Source of the DNA: an uncultured Prevotellaceae bacterium
GTDB lineage: Bacteria; Bacteroidota; Bacteroidia; Bacteroidales; Bacteroidaceae
Length of the DNA: 64,000 nt
NCBI GenBank assembly: GCA_902799765.1
Contig: CADCBZ010000013.1
Location: forward strand, 1-64,000
Direction of reading: 5' to 3'
The notes beneath the pieces are model-generated. The model saw only the letters and a list, made by a program, of their open reading frames with translations. It searched no databases and was not told the origin of the DNA. Position numbers and translations under genes: made by a program. This document shows positions 52,653 to 61,115 of the stretch, in pieces. Within the stretch, counting starts at the first letter, position 1, and the number at the start of each line of letters is the position of its first letter.

Positions 52653-53762
52653 ATGAGAAATCTGACTTGGGCTATTGCTGTTGTCGTTATGCTGTGTTCT
52701 TGCTCAGGCAAGAATACCAAGAAACAGGGTGCTGATGCAACTTCTGATGCTGCCCTTGTGGAAGTGACTGTGAAATATGCCACAGGCTTTAGTGTACGCG
52801 ACTCTGCCGATATCCGTTTGGTGGATGTGGGTAAGCATGACCATTTCGCTTTGGTAAGAACTGATGATATGGAAGTGCCTGATGGTTATACGAAGGTTCG
52901 CGTACCCATCCAGCGTACCATCTGTATGACAGCCCTTCAGCTCTCCAACTTTACCGTTCTCAATGCCCATGATGTGGTGAAAGGACTGACTGGCACCAAA
53001 AACCTTTTTAACAAGGATATTCTTGAGAGAGTGAAAGACGGACGCATCGTGAAGATCGGTATGGAAGGCAATTTCGATACAGAGATGGTACTCGCCGCCA
53101 ATCCTGATGTGATCTTTATCTCGCCCTCTAAGCGTGGTGGTTATGAGGCCATCAAGGAGACTGGCATCCTGTTAGTGCCCCATCTGGGTTATCAGGAACT
53201 CGATCCTTTAGGACAGGCTGAGTGGATCAAATTCATAGGCATGTTTATTGGTAAGGAGAAAGAAGCCAATGAGGTGTTTGCTGGCATCGAACAGCGCTAC
53301 AATGATCTGAAAGTCAAGGCGTCAGCAGCTACGACTCGTCCTACGGTCTTTTCTGGTGAGATGCACTATGGTAACTGGCATGCCGTTGGTGGTAAGAACT
53401 ATCTGGCTCAGATCTTCCGTGATGCAGGTGCTGATTATGTCATTCAGGATGAAGAGACAGCGGGTGAGAACTTGGAGTTTGAGAAGATGTATGCCTTGGC
53501 GGCTAATGCCGACTACTGGCGCATCCTGAACAGTTTCCCTGATGACTTCAGCTATGAGGCCCTGAAGTCCTCTGAGCCTCGCAATGAACTCTTCAAGGCC
53601 TATAAGGATCGGAAGGTCATCTACTGCAATATGAAGCAACAGCCTTATTATGAGATTACACCTGTGCAACCAGATGTGCTGTTGAAGGACTTTGTGGCAA
53701 TCTTCCATCCAGAACTAGTAGAACCTGATTACCAACCTACCTATTACAGACTCTTGAAATGA
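52653..53762 (+). CDS. ABC-transporter substrate-binding lipoprotein (BtuF/FepB type)
   Basis: 369 aa from ATG 52653; an upstream frame extension overlaps the promoter. Lipoprotein signal (MLCSCSG). Two-lobed binding protein with KVRVPIQRTICMTALQ and FISPSKRGGYEAI. The family carries cobalamin, haem or siderophores; corrinoid is favoured by context. Overlaps the permease gene by 4 nt. Confidence 0.88.
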   Translation: MRNLTWAIAVVVMLCSCSGKNTKKQGADATSDAALVEVTVKYATGFSVRDSADIRLVDVGKHDHFALVRTDDMEVPDGYTKVRVPIQRTICMTALQLSNFTVLNAHDVVKGLTGTKNLFNKDILERVKDGRIVKIGMEGNFDTEMVLAANPDVIFISPSKRGGYEAIKETGILLVPHLGYQELDPLGQAEWIKFIGMFIGKEKEANEVFAGIEQRYNDLKVKASAATTRPTVFSGEMHYGNWHAVGGKNYLAQIFRDAGADYVIQDEETAGENLEFEKMYALAANADYWRILNSFPDDFSYEALKSSEPRNELFKAYKDRKVIYCNMKQQPYYEITPVQPDVLLKDFVAIFHPELVEPDYQPTYYRLLK

Positions 53763-54784
53763 AGCGAACCCTACCACTGATATGTACCCTCATCGTGGGT
53801 ATTCTTGCACTGCTGATCGTTAATCTGCTGATTGGCTCAGTGAGGATCCCTGTGTCAGAGGTATGTCGTATCCTCTTGGGGGCTGAAAGCAACGAGATCT
53901 GGACAAACATTGTATTCAGCAGTCGTTTGCCTCAGGCGTTGACGGCTATCATGGCAGGGGCTGGTTTGGCTGTCAGTGGACTTCAGATGCAGACGGTATT
54001 CCGTAATCCCTTGGCTGGTCCTTCTGTGTTGGGTATCAGCAACGGTTCTGCCTTAGGAGTCGCCTTCGTAGTGCTGCTCTCTGGACGAATCGGTGGAGTG
54101 GCACTTTCTCGTCTGGGCTATCTGGGCGATGCAGCGATGAGTGTTGCTGCCATCGTGGGTGCGCTGGCTGTGATGTCACTGATCCTGTGGGTGTCGCAAA
54201 AGGTGAGGGACAATGTCACTTTGTTGATTATCGGTGTGATGATTGGTTATCTCGCTACTGCGATTATTGGTGTCCTGAAGTTCCTGTCGCCAGAAGAAGA
54301 TGTGAAGGCTTTTGTAGTATGGGGATTGGGCTCGTTCTCACGTGTCTCTGGTGATGAAATGGTCCTCTTTGTCGTACTGATGTGTGTGTTGTTGCCATTG
54401 GCCTGTCTGTTGGTGAAAACGATGAACCTCCTCTTGTTGGGTGAACGATATGCTGCAAACTTAGGTCTGAACATCCGTCGCAGTCGTATGCTGGTGATTA
54501 TCTCCTCTGGTGTGTTGGTGGCAATTGTGACAGCCTATTGTGGACCTATCATGTTTATTGGTCTGGCAGTCCCTCATCTGGCTCGAGCCATCTTCCGCAC
54601 TTCCGATCATCGTGTCCTCATGCCTGCCACAGCCCTCTGTGGCGCAGTATTAGCCTTGTTCTGTAATCTGATTGCCCGTATGCCAGGTTTCGAAGGTGCC
54701 TTGCCTGTCAACTCCGTTACAGCCCTGATAGGAGCCCCAGTCATTGCTGCTGTCCTGTTCCGTAAATCTGCCCTTCGTCACTGA
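53759..54784 (+). CDS. ABC-transporter permease (BtuC/FecCD type)
   Basis: 341 aa, about ten membrane helices; LPQALTAIMAGAGLAVSGLQMQTVFRNPLAGPSVLGIS and CGPIMFIGLAVPHLAR are family signatures. Forms the inner-membrane channel for the binding protein upstream. No ATPase (BtuD/FecE) gene follows; the next gene converges and overlaps by 44 nt, so the ATPase must be encoded elsewhere. Confidence 0.93.
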   Translation: MKRTLPLICTLIVGILALLIVNLLIGSVRIPVSEVCRILLGAESNEIWTNIVFSSRLPQALTAIMAGAGLAVSGLQMQTVFRNPLAGPSVLGISNGSALGVAFVVLLSGRIGGVALSRLGYLGDAAMSVAAIVGALAVMSLILWVSQKVRDNVTLLIIGVMIGYLATAIIGVLKFLSPEEDVKAFVVWGLGSFSRVSGDEMVLFVVLMCVLLPLACLLVKTMNLLLLGERYAANLGLNIRRSRMLVIISSGVLVAIVTAYCGPIMFIGLAVPHLARAIFRTSDHRVLMPATALCGAVLALFCNLIARMPGFEGALPVNSVTALIGAPVIAAVLFRKSALRH

Positions 54785-56483
54785 TCAGTAGGATGGTCAG
54801 CGTACCATTGAGTAGTAGCGGTTTGCAGTACCTTTCGCAATGACGGATGATGGTGCTTGCGAAATCCTGTATCTGTTGTTCAGGTATTTTCTCCCATAGT
54901 TCTCTTGCTAAGGTGAGGTCGCTGATGTCGATGGGAATACCTGCTTCTTCGAGCATCTCACTGAGAAACGCCTTATCCATCGTGGTCTTCCGACTATGCG
55001 TGTCCAGATGACCTGCAGCGAGTTTCACAGCTTTGCCTAACATCACACCAAGGGTTACTTCTTTGATGTTCAGTTCGTGGGCGATTTTCAAGGTCTCGCC
55101 GATATAGTTGCCGTATTCCACAAACGCCTGTTGGGGTAGGTCAGGGTAGAGGGCTTTTACGAAGCGTTCACTCTTGCCGCCACTGTTGATGACTACACGA
55201 TTGGTGCCACTGGCTTTGGCCACATTCATGCACTTGCGGATGCTGTCGATGAAGGCTTCTTCGCTGAATGGCTTGACGATGCCAGAGACACCAATAATGC
55301 TTATGCCACCCTCGATACCCAGACGAGGATTAAAGGTCCTTTTCGCAATAGCCTCACCTTCTGGTACGGAGATGGTGATACTGAGTAAATCGTTTGTTAC
55401 TGCTGCAAGATTCTGACGAATCATCTCACAAGGTGCTTTGTTGATGGCTGGTGAGCCTGGGGGATAGTCGAAACCAGGAAGCGTGAAAGTGCCAACCCCT
55501 TCGCCACCTAAAATCTCGAAGGTGACAGATGGTTTGACACTCGCCCGTATCTCCAACCCATTCGTCACATCAGGATCGTCGCCAGCATCCTTGATGCAAT
55601 AGGCATAGCCCTCACCATAGCCAACAGCAACATGGATGGTCTCCCCATCAGGCAACAAAACAGGCACCTCTTCTGGTGTCTCATTCTTCAAGAGCCGTAT
55701 CGTTGCAGCGATAGCCGCAGCAGTCGCACAAGTGCCTGTGGTGAGTCCGCTATGCAAGGGATAGAACTCTGGCAACAGCTTCTCCACAGCTCGCCGCAGT
55801 CCGTAAGGTCCGTTGATAATCTTGAAAACAGCAGGTGCCTCAGGGCGTTTCAGTACCAGAATCCGCATCCCTTTAGCTTTGGCAGCATCCACTTTCTCCT
55901 GAAAGCCGCCAGAGAGTCCACTCTCCTTCAATAGGATGGCATCAGCCTCTACAGGCACATCCTTTGGATCTTCGAAATAGCAGAGCTGTTCCATCCTTGC
56001 CCCCTGTTTTTGGGCTAAGGCGATGGATGATTCCCTGTTGAGAATGCGGTAATAGACCTTAACGCCTTTTGCCTCTAATGGTTTCAGTTTGCTGATACTC
56101 TGTACACCAGTCGTTGCCAACAGCGATTTGATATCACGGGGAACCTGTTCATAGCTGTCGAACCATTCCAGACTGGCATCTCTCTCAGGAAAGATGCGCT
56201 CATAACGGATGGCAGGAATCTTTAGGGCATCAGAGACTTCAGCAATCGTCTGGTGAAGTTGGGAAGCAAAGGGGTGGGCTGCATCCACCATCAGACGGAT
56301 ATTGTGCTCACGGCAGAAGGTAAGCATGGCATCAGTATCCAGCGCACCATCGATGCGCTGTCCGTGATGCAGGGTCAGGTCTTGCTCTCCCGTCTTCGTA
56401 CTATAATAGTAAGGTGAGCCACCTTCCTCCAGCACCTCTACAGCCTTACGGCCTTCTGTCGTTCCTCCGAATACCAGTATCAT
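54741..56483 (-). CDS. Fused CbiJ (precorrin-6A reductase) and CbiD (cobalt-precorrin-5B C1-methyltransferase)
   Basis: 580 aa. Residues about 1-238 match CbiJ/CobK (LVFGGTTEGRKAV, VDAAHPFASQLH, RYER). Residues about 240-580 match CbiD (SGLTTGTCATAAAIAA, GGEGVGTFT, GISIIGVSGIV, GNYIGETLK). Two steps of the anaerobic corrin route in one protein. Its 3' end overlaps the permease gene; its start overlaps the FetB-like gene stop by 4 nt. Confidence 0.93.
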   Translation of the reverse strand: MILVFGGTTEGRKAVEVLEEGGSPYYYSTKTGEQDLTLHHGQRIDGALDTDAMLTFCREHNIRLMVDAAHPFASQLHQTIAEVSDALKIPAIRYERIFPERDASLEWFDSYEQVPRDIKSLLATTGVQSISKLKPLEAKGVKVYYRILNRESSIALAQKQGARMEQLCYFEDPKDVPVEADAILLKESGLSGGFQEKVDAAKAKGMRILVLKRPEAPAVFKIINGPYGLRRAVEKLLPEFYPLHSGLTTGTCATAAAIAATIRLLKNETPEEVPVLLPDGETIHVAVGYGEGYAYCIKDAGDDPDVTNGLEIRASVKPSVTFEILGGEGVGTFTLPGFDYPPGSPAINKAPCEMIRQNLAAVTNDLLSITISVPEGEAIAKRTFNPRLGIEGGISIIGVSGIVKPFSEEAFIDSIRKCMNVAKASGTNRVVINSGGKSERFVKALYPDLPQQAFVEYGNYIGETLKIAHELNIKEVTLGVMLGKAVKLAAGHLDTHSRKTTMDKAFLSEMLEEAGIPIDISDLTLARELWEKIPEQQIQDFASTIIRHCERYCKPLLLNGTLTILLISDEGQIYGTGQQQ

Positions 56484-57175
56484 ACTTTTCGAACCTCTTT
56501 ATGAATCATCGACAGCGCAATCATACCTGCCAACACGTTGGCAACGAAAGAGGCTGCTATTAGCATCAAGATGACAATCAAACCAATATGGGCAGAGACA
56601 CCTCCTACCAGCATACCAGCATACAACATCGGCATGACCATCACCAAGGGTTGAGCCATAGATCTTATTTGAGGTAATGCGCTCTCACGCCATGAGAGTT
56701 CCAGCTTGGGTGCCTCTGGATTCATGGGTGAGGCGTGCTGACTGCGCAGGAAGTTCACCATGGTCTGGATCATCGATGCCGTCATACAGGCCATCAACAC
56801 TGAATATACTGTCAAAAAGACATTCATTGGCAGACATAGCATCGTACTGCCTCCCACCACGATACTACCTGCCAGCATCGCAGCACTTACGGGTATCATT
56901 GCCCTCTTCCACATAAAATTGATAGGATACAGAACCCAGCAGATCGACAGGAACAGGATCAGCAGATACCAGAGCAGATAGGCCCACCAGGCAAACGTCT
57001 TGAAGGCCAACAACACCACAGCCCCAACGACGATCATCTGCGCCACAGTTGCTCCGAATATCACCAGCATGCGTCGTAGCATCTTACTGTCAACGAAGGC
57101 CAGGGCTATCATTGCGATAACAACTATAATCGCTACCACTGCCGCACCCCATAAAGAAATCTCATTTACTATCAT
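56480..57175 (-). CDS. UPF0014/FetB-like ABC permease
   Basis: 231 aa, about six to seven membrane helices. The C-terminal ALPQIRSMAQPLVMVMPMLYAG and following segments resemble FetB/YbbM permeases, which are linked to iron export in E. coli. No FetA-type ATPase next to it. It precedes and overlaps the CbiJ-CbiD gene, so a cobalt or corrinoid-linked role is possible but unsupported. Confidence 0.7.
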   Translation of the reverse strand: MIVNEISLWGAAVVAIIVVIAMIALAFVDSKMLRRMLVIFGATVAQMIVVGAVVLLAFKTFAWWAYLLWYLLILFLSICWVLYPINFMWKRAMIPVSAAMLAGSIVVGGSTMLCLPMNVFLTVYSVLMACMTASMIQTMVNFLRSQHASPMNPEAPKLELSWRESALPQIRSMAQPLVMVMPMLYAGMLVGGVSAHIGLIVILMLIAASFVANVLAGMIALSMIHKEVRKV

Positions 57176-57189
57176 ATACTACATTCCTG

Positions 57190-57506
57190 TTAATAAGAAC
57201 TATTTAGAAGATTGTCCAATTGGGATTGCAACTCTTCTCGATTGGGCAGATAAAGCTGGTAGCGAGCGGCAAAGAGTTGATTGTCTCCTTTCTTGCTCCC
57301 AACACAATACCCACAGGCGGATTGTCATCTGGCTGGCAAATCTCATTCTTAAAATAATTAAGGTTGAGATTCAATTGTCCAGACGCTGTTTGGATTTTTG
57401 GGAATCTCATATAAAAGAGTCTCACATATTTAGAATCATTGTTCTGCATAATGCCTTTAGAGGTTGTTGCCATATCTTTCTTTATTTCTTTTTCGTCCAT
57501 ATTCAT
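57190..57506 (-). pseudogene. Remnant of a PDDEXK (DUF1016/YhcG) nuclease-family gene
   Basis: From 57506: about 45 residues of N-terminal character, then LNYFKNEICQPDDNPPVGIV, a C-terminal signature of DUF1016 proteins, then a frame change near 57290. The other frame continues LFAARYQLYLPNREELQSQL to a stop at 57190-57192. The central part of the family (catalytic PDDEXK core) is missing and a further short segment is lost at the frame change. Family members of this kind are common in accessory islands. Confidence 0.78.
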
Positions 57507-57516
57507 ATTTCGTTTA

Positions 57517-57538
57517 CCGCTCGACCCTAAGGTCGCTT
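57517..57538. repeat. Palindromic element copy 2
   Basis: CCGCTCGACC-CTAA-GGTCGCTT; nearly the same as 49118-49138 in cobB. Lies upstream of the DUF1016 remnant. Confidence 0.65.
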
Positions 57539-57549
57539 TGTTTACAAAG

Positions 57550-57601
57550 AATGTTACACCTTTTTATTTATATAGTATGCCAAAATCCGAAAATGTTACA
57601 C
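57550..57601. repeat. Direct repeat of AATGTTACAC, 42 bp apart
   Basis: Copies at 57550-57559 and 57592-57601 in AT-rich DNA upstream (minus strand) of the DUF1016 remnant. Four helical turns apart; could be an operator pair. Confidence 0.5.
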
Positions 57602-57625
57602 TTCTATTTCTACTTTTTTATCATT

Positions 57626-58417
57626 TCATTTAAGAGCCAGTCCTTCTGATTGATTTTCACTGATATGATATTTCTCGTATTTCTTAACCAATTCATTAAG
57701 GGCGTTTCTGGAATGCTTATACTCAAGCAAACATTTTTTCAATATTCCAAATCTTATGGTAATATCCTCTATTCCATAAGAAGTTTTCATATTACCACCG
57801 CATCTTCCTCTTATTTGGGATACGAGACTATCATGTTTGATTGTTGACAGAACTCTTAGGTCTTCAGGTGATAGCCATGAAGCCATAGCTTGAATCTCAA
57901 ATAGGGTCTCGTCTAACCATTGTAATGGAAGAGATAAGGCAAACAAGTATTCAGGTTTAAAATGTACATCAGAATCAAATTCTTCGACAGACAAAGTTTC
58001 TTCCTCACAATATTGCTTACAATCTTCTTTTATGACTCTTTCTACAAATGATTTTAAATCGAAATCTGTAGAATAATCCTGATTCGTACTACTTACTGCC
58101 ATAAAATCAAAAAATGCTTTCCTTAATTCAACAAGTTTATCAGAAATAAATGGAAGTATAGAAAGACGTCTACACAAATTGGGTATTACAACAGAGATAA
58201 CAAAGAAAATAGAACCTGCAATATAGCTTAATGATATCCCCTGAATAATTGTATTAGTAGCATAGTTATATTCTGAAGAAAAATTTGTTTGAATATACCA
58301 GCTTGGCAGTAAAGTCCATAATGATAGAAGCAAGGCAATTGCGGATGACAGCCCAACCCAGATATAGTCAATGGCGATTTCTTTCAGAATTGTTATATAA
58401 ACACGAACTTTTGTCAT
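57626..58417 (-). CDS. Membrane protein of unknown function (accessory island, third)
   Basis: 263 aa. Two membrane helices (about 17-40 and 62-85), then about 175 residues of cytoplasmic helical domain (DLKSFVERVIKEDCKQYCEE, PEDLRVLSTIKHDSLVSQIR). Not recognised. AT-rich and rich in AAA/ATA-type codons compared with the core genes. Same strand as the restriction-modification genes, so it may be co-transcribed with them. Confidence 0.75.
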   Translation of the reverse strand: MTKVRVYITILKEIAIDYIWVGLSSAIALLLSLWTLLPSWYIQTNFSSEYNYATNTIIQGISLSYIAGSIFFVISVVIPNLCRRLSILPFISDKLVELRKAFFDFMAVSSTNQDYSTDFDLKSFVERVIKEDCKQYCEEETLSVEEFDSDVHFKPEYLFALSLPLQWLDETLFEIQAMASWLSPEDLRVLSTIKHDSLVSQIRGRCGGNMKTSYGIEDITIRFGILKKCLLEYKHSRNALNELVKKYEKYHISENQSEGLALK

Positions 58418-58439
58418 ATCTTGTTTGCAGAACTTATGA

Positions 58440-58880
58440 TTATTCTTTATTCAATGTTGCAATACCTTTTATTATTCCTCGAATTTTCTTTGCAGGTTCT
58501 GAGTCATATTGAGAATCTGATTTTTCCGTCTCTAAATTAATTTGGTAAGCTCTGGTATAGGCATCATAATATCTATCTTTGTTTTCTTCTAAGAAAACAA
58601 GAGATTCTTGAATAAATTCGTAATTGTTAATGCTATATGGATTATAATGCTCATATATTGCATTAGCTTGTTTGTGGATGTTCTTAACTCTTTCTAATTC
58701 ACTGTTGTAATGTACAGCATATCCGCAAGCTAAAGTCATAATAAAAATGAAAATAGCGTAGAACCAACGATTTGACTTAAACTTATCTGAGATAAAAAGT
58801 CCTATAATACTACATATAGAAGAGAGTAATCCTATTAATACTGTAAAATTCATAATTATATATAATATTTGTTTTTGCAT
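58440..58880 (-). CDS. Small membrane protein of unknown function (accessory island, second)
   Basis: 146 aa (137 aa if it starts at the Met at 58853). Two membrane helices (about 10-32 and 39-58), then a charged helical tail. Not recognised. Ends 22 bp before the next gene on the same strand. Confidence 0.7.
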   Translation of the reverse strand: MQKQILYIIMNFTVLIGLLSSICSIIGLFISDKFKSNRWFYAIFIFIMTLACGYAVHYNSELERVKNIHKQANAIYEHYNPYSINNYEFIQESLVFLEENKDRYYDAYTRAYQINLETEKSDSQYDSEPAKKIRGIIKGIATLNKE

Positions 58881-58927
58881 ATACCTTTTAAAATCTTCAA
58901 TAGTAATTGAACACTTTATTGTGTTCT

Positions 58928-59668
58928 CTATTGATTCAACAATTGCTCAACAACTTTATTGTTCTGATTGATAACTTCAGACAGTTTATCTATCGGATAC
59001 TCCTCAATAGGAACATCAAGCATATACCTATACATAAACACAAGTTTATCATACGTCTCTATCATTGCACACAAACTATCTTCATTAAATACAGATATTG
59101 CAGCAAGCATGTTTTCTTTATGGCTTTTACGAGAATTGGTTCCCATTTCAATAGCCTTCTGACTCATGGATCCCACAAGCACAATATAAGATTTTAGTAT
59201 AACTTCTGCACTATATGAAAGTAAAGGCTTGATACTTGTAACATATTCCTCAAAAGAGCGGATGTCTTCATCCAATTTACGAACATATTCCCATACATGG
59301 AGAATGCAATTCTTGTCACATTTGTGACTGCATATTTCTTCATTGCTAAACGTCAAGTTGTTCCTACAATCATAAAGGTTAAATGAGCGTAGTCGATTAA
59401 CATCTTGGTTAAACTTGGCTATAGAGCGAAGAACTTCTTTCATAACTTTAATTCGCTCTTCCAATGTTGTGCTACTCCTCGAAATGTCTTTTGCCAATGT
59501 CGCTTTATGCGATTCTAAATCTTTATTGAATTTGTTAATTATTGATTGGCGTTTATAAAAGAACAGAGCGGTACATGTTGCAGTGACTATTGAGGCCACG
59601 ATACTTGCAATTGAAATCCAATCTTTTACTTCTAACTCTATCATAATTTGTTTTATCTCTTGAATCAT
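58928..59668 (-). CDS. Membrane-anchored coiled-coil protein of unknown function (accessory island, first)
   Basis: 246 aa. One N-terminal membrane helix (about 17-40), then a helical domain with coiled-coil character (KDLESHKATLAKDISRSSTT). A Cys/His cluster (CRNNLTFSNEEICSHKCDKN) near residues 105-125 could bind metal. Starts 7 bp after the hsdS stop, so probably in the same operon. Not recognised. Confidence 0.72.
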   Translation of the reverse strand: MIQEIKQIMIELEVKDWISIASIVASIVTATCTALFFYKRQSIINKFNKDLESHKATLAKDISRSSTTLEERIKVMKEVLRSIAKFNQDVNRLRSFNLYDCRNNLTFSNEEICSHKCDKNCILHVWEYVRKLDEDIRSFEEYVTSIKPLLSYSAEVILKSYIVLVGSMSQKAIEMGTNSRKSHKENMLAAISVFNEDSLCAMIETYDKLVFMYRYMLDVPIEEYPIDKLSEVINQNNKVVEQLLNQ

Positions 59669-59675
59669 AGAATTA

Positions 59676-61115
59676 CTATTGTAAAATCATTCGCTCCACT
59701 TCTTGTTTTGCTGATTCCAAAATACGTTTCCCTTCGTCCTGTAAGGACTTTGCTTTTTTGCGAATGTCTGCGATGTGGTCGGCTATTTCCTGTTGTTTGT
59801 CTAATGGAGGCAAAACCACCTTAATGGTGGATATTTCCTCTAAATTGATATTAGCTCTAGCAACAGGACGTTTCAGTCGATTAAGAGAAAGTTGGCCTAT
59901 ACTTGACTTTATCAATTCCTTTATGAATTGAACATTATATCCATCTTTTAATCTAACAAGTGCTATTGCCTGATTAATGTTGGCTCCACCATCATAAGGA
60001 TAGATTCCAACCTGGCCAATAGTAGCCCCAACAATGGCTATAAGAATATCATTCTTTTGCAACTGAGATGATCGCATCAATGTTTCATGGATTTCTGGCT
60101 TCAAATACAGCAAGTCATCAAAGTCCAATTCACCTTCAATCGAGATGTTACCGCTTCTTACAAAAGGAACGCCGATTTCCTTGTCTTCAGTATATGCGTC
60201 GCCACCTGATTTTGGAGTGATGCCACTCGTAATGAGTTTTGTTATGTTTTTGAGATTAACGATGGGATAATTACAATATTCCAATGATGTAAATGCATCT
60301 CTGAAATATTTTTGTGAATAATAGGGATCCCAACGATTATCAAAAGTCTTTCTATTTATAGTAAATATCCTATCTTTCAGGTCCGTTTGATATTCTGGTA
60401 GCGAAACATCGAGCTCATCAAGTATATATGTATCAATACTGTCAAGATATTGCTGAGCCTTGTATTCTTTTTCTTTCTTTTGTTTGATAGCATTGTCAAT
60501 AGGTGAGAAGTCTATACCCTCTATTATTGGAATACTTTTCAATGAAGGATAGTCTAAAGCGGGACGTGTTCCACCTGTAGAATGTCGAGACGCAATCTTT
60601 TCAATAATATCAAGGTTTAAATATCGAGCCAAGTATTTACTCAAAGAAGCATCACCTGTTTTGATGACGACCATGTGCTGATTTGTGTTCCCAACAAATC
60701 CATCAGGTGCAACTGATGCAATAGCCATTCGTCCAACACCAGTTATTTTCACTAACAAATCACCTTCTGAAACTTGGCTTCTAGCCAATAGGCCATTATG
60801 AGTTTCTTCATTAATATATATACATCCAGAAAGAGACAACTCTCCATTTGTTTGAAGATTCTGAACTCTAAGAAATGGTATTCCATTCTCTGAATCCGTA
60901 TAAAATGAGCCTGCCTCAGTCTTCTTAGGGGTCGCTCCGCCAGCAAATGAAATAGCATAATCTCTCAGTTTATGCGTTGCCAAAGAACGTATTCTTTTTT
61001 CAAGTGAGGAGAGGGGAGGTCTATAGAACTCAGGTTCTAACCTCCTTTCAATCTCCGATCGATTAACGATGAAGATTTTGTCTTTGCTGATATGTTGAGG
61101 AACTTGATAACTCAT
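59676..61115 (-). CDS. hsdS: Type I-like specificity subunit HsdS
   Basis: 479 aa with two target-recognition domains (about 45-205 and 275-435), each followed by a conserved helix; the C-terminal LPPLDKQQEIADHIADIRKK is typical. Sets the DNA sequence recognised by the partner. Start overlaps the methylase-gene stop by 4 nt. No nearby partial hsdS copies or clear inverted repeats that would allow shuffling. Confidence 0.93.
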   Translation of the reverse strand: MSYQVPQHISKDKIFIVNRSEIERRLEPEFYRPPLSSLEKRIRSLATHKLRDYAISFAGGATPKKTEAGSFYTDSENGIPFLRVQNLQTNGELSLSGCIYINEETHNGLLARSQVSEGDLLVKITGVGRMAIASVAPDGFVGNTNQHMVVIKTGDASLSKYLARYLNLDIIEKIASRHSTGGTRPALDYPSLKSIPIIEGIDFSPIDNAIKQKKEKEYKAQQYLDSIDTYILDELDVSLPEYQTDLKDRIFTINRKTFDNRWDPYYSQKYFRDAFTSLEYCNYPIVNLKNITKLITSGITPKSGGDAYTEDKEIGVPFVRSGNISIEGELDFDDLLYLKPEIHETLMRSSQLQKNDILIAIVGATIGQVGIYPYDGGANINQAIALVRLKDGYNVQFIKELIKSSIGQLSLNRLKRPVARANINLEEISTIKVVLPPLDKQQEIADHIADIRKKAKSLQDEGKRILESAKQEVERMILQ

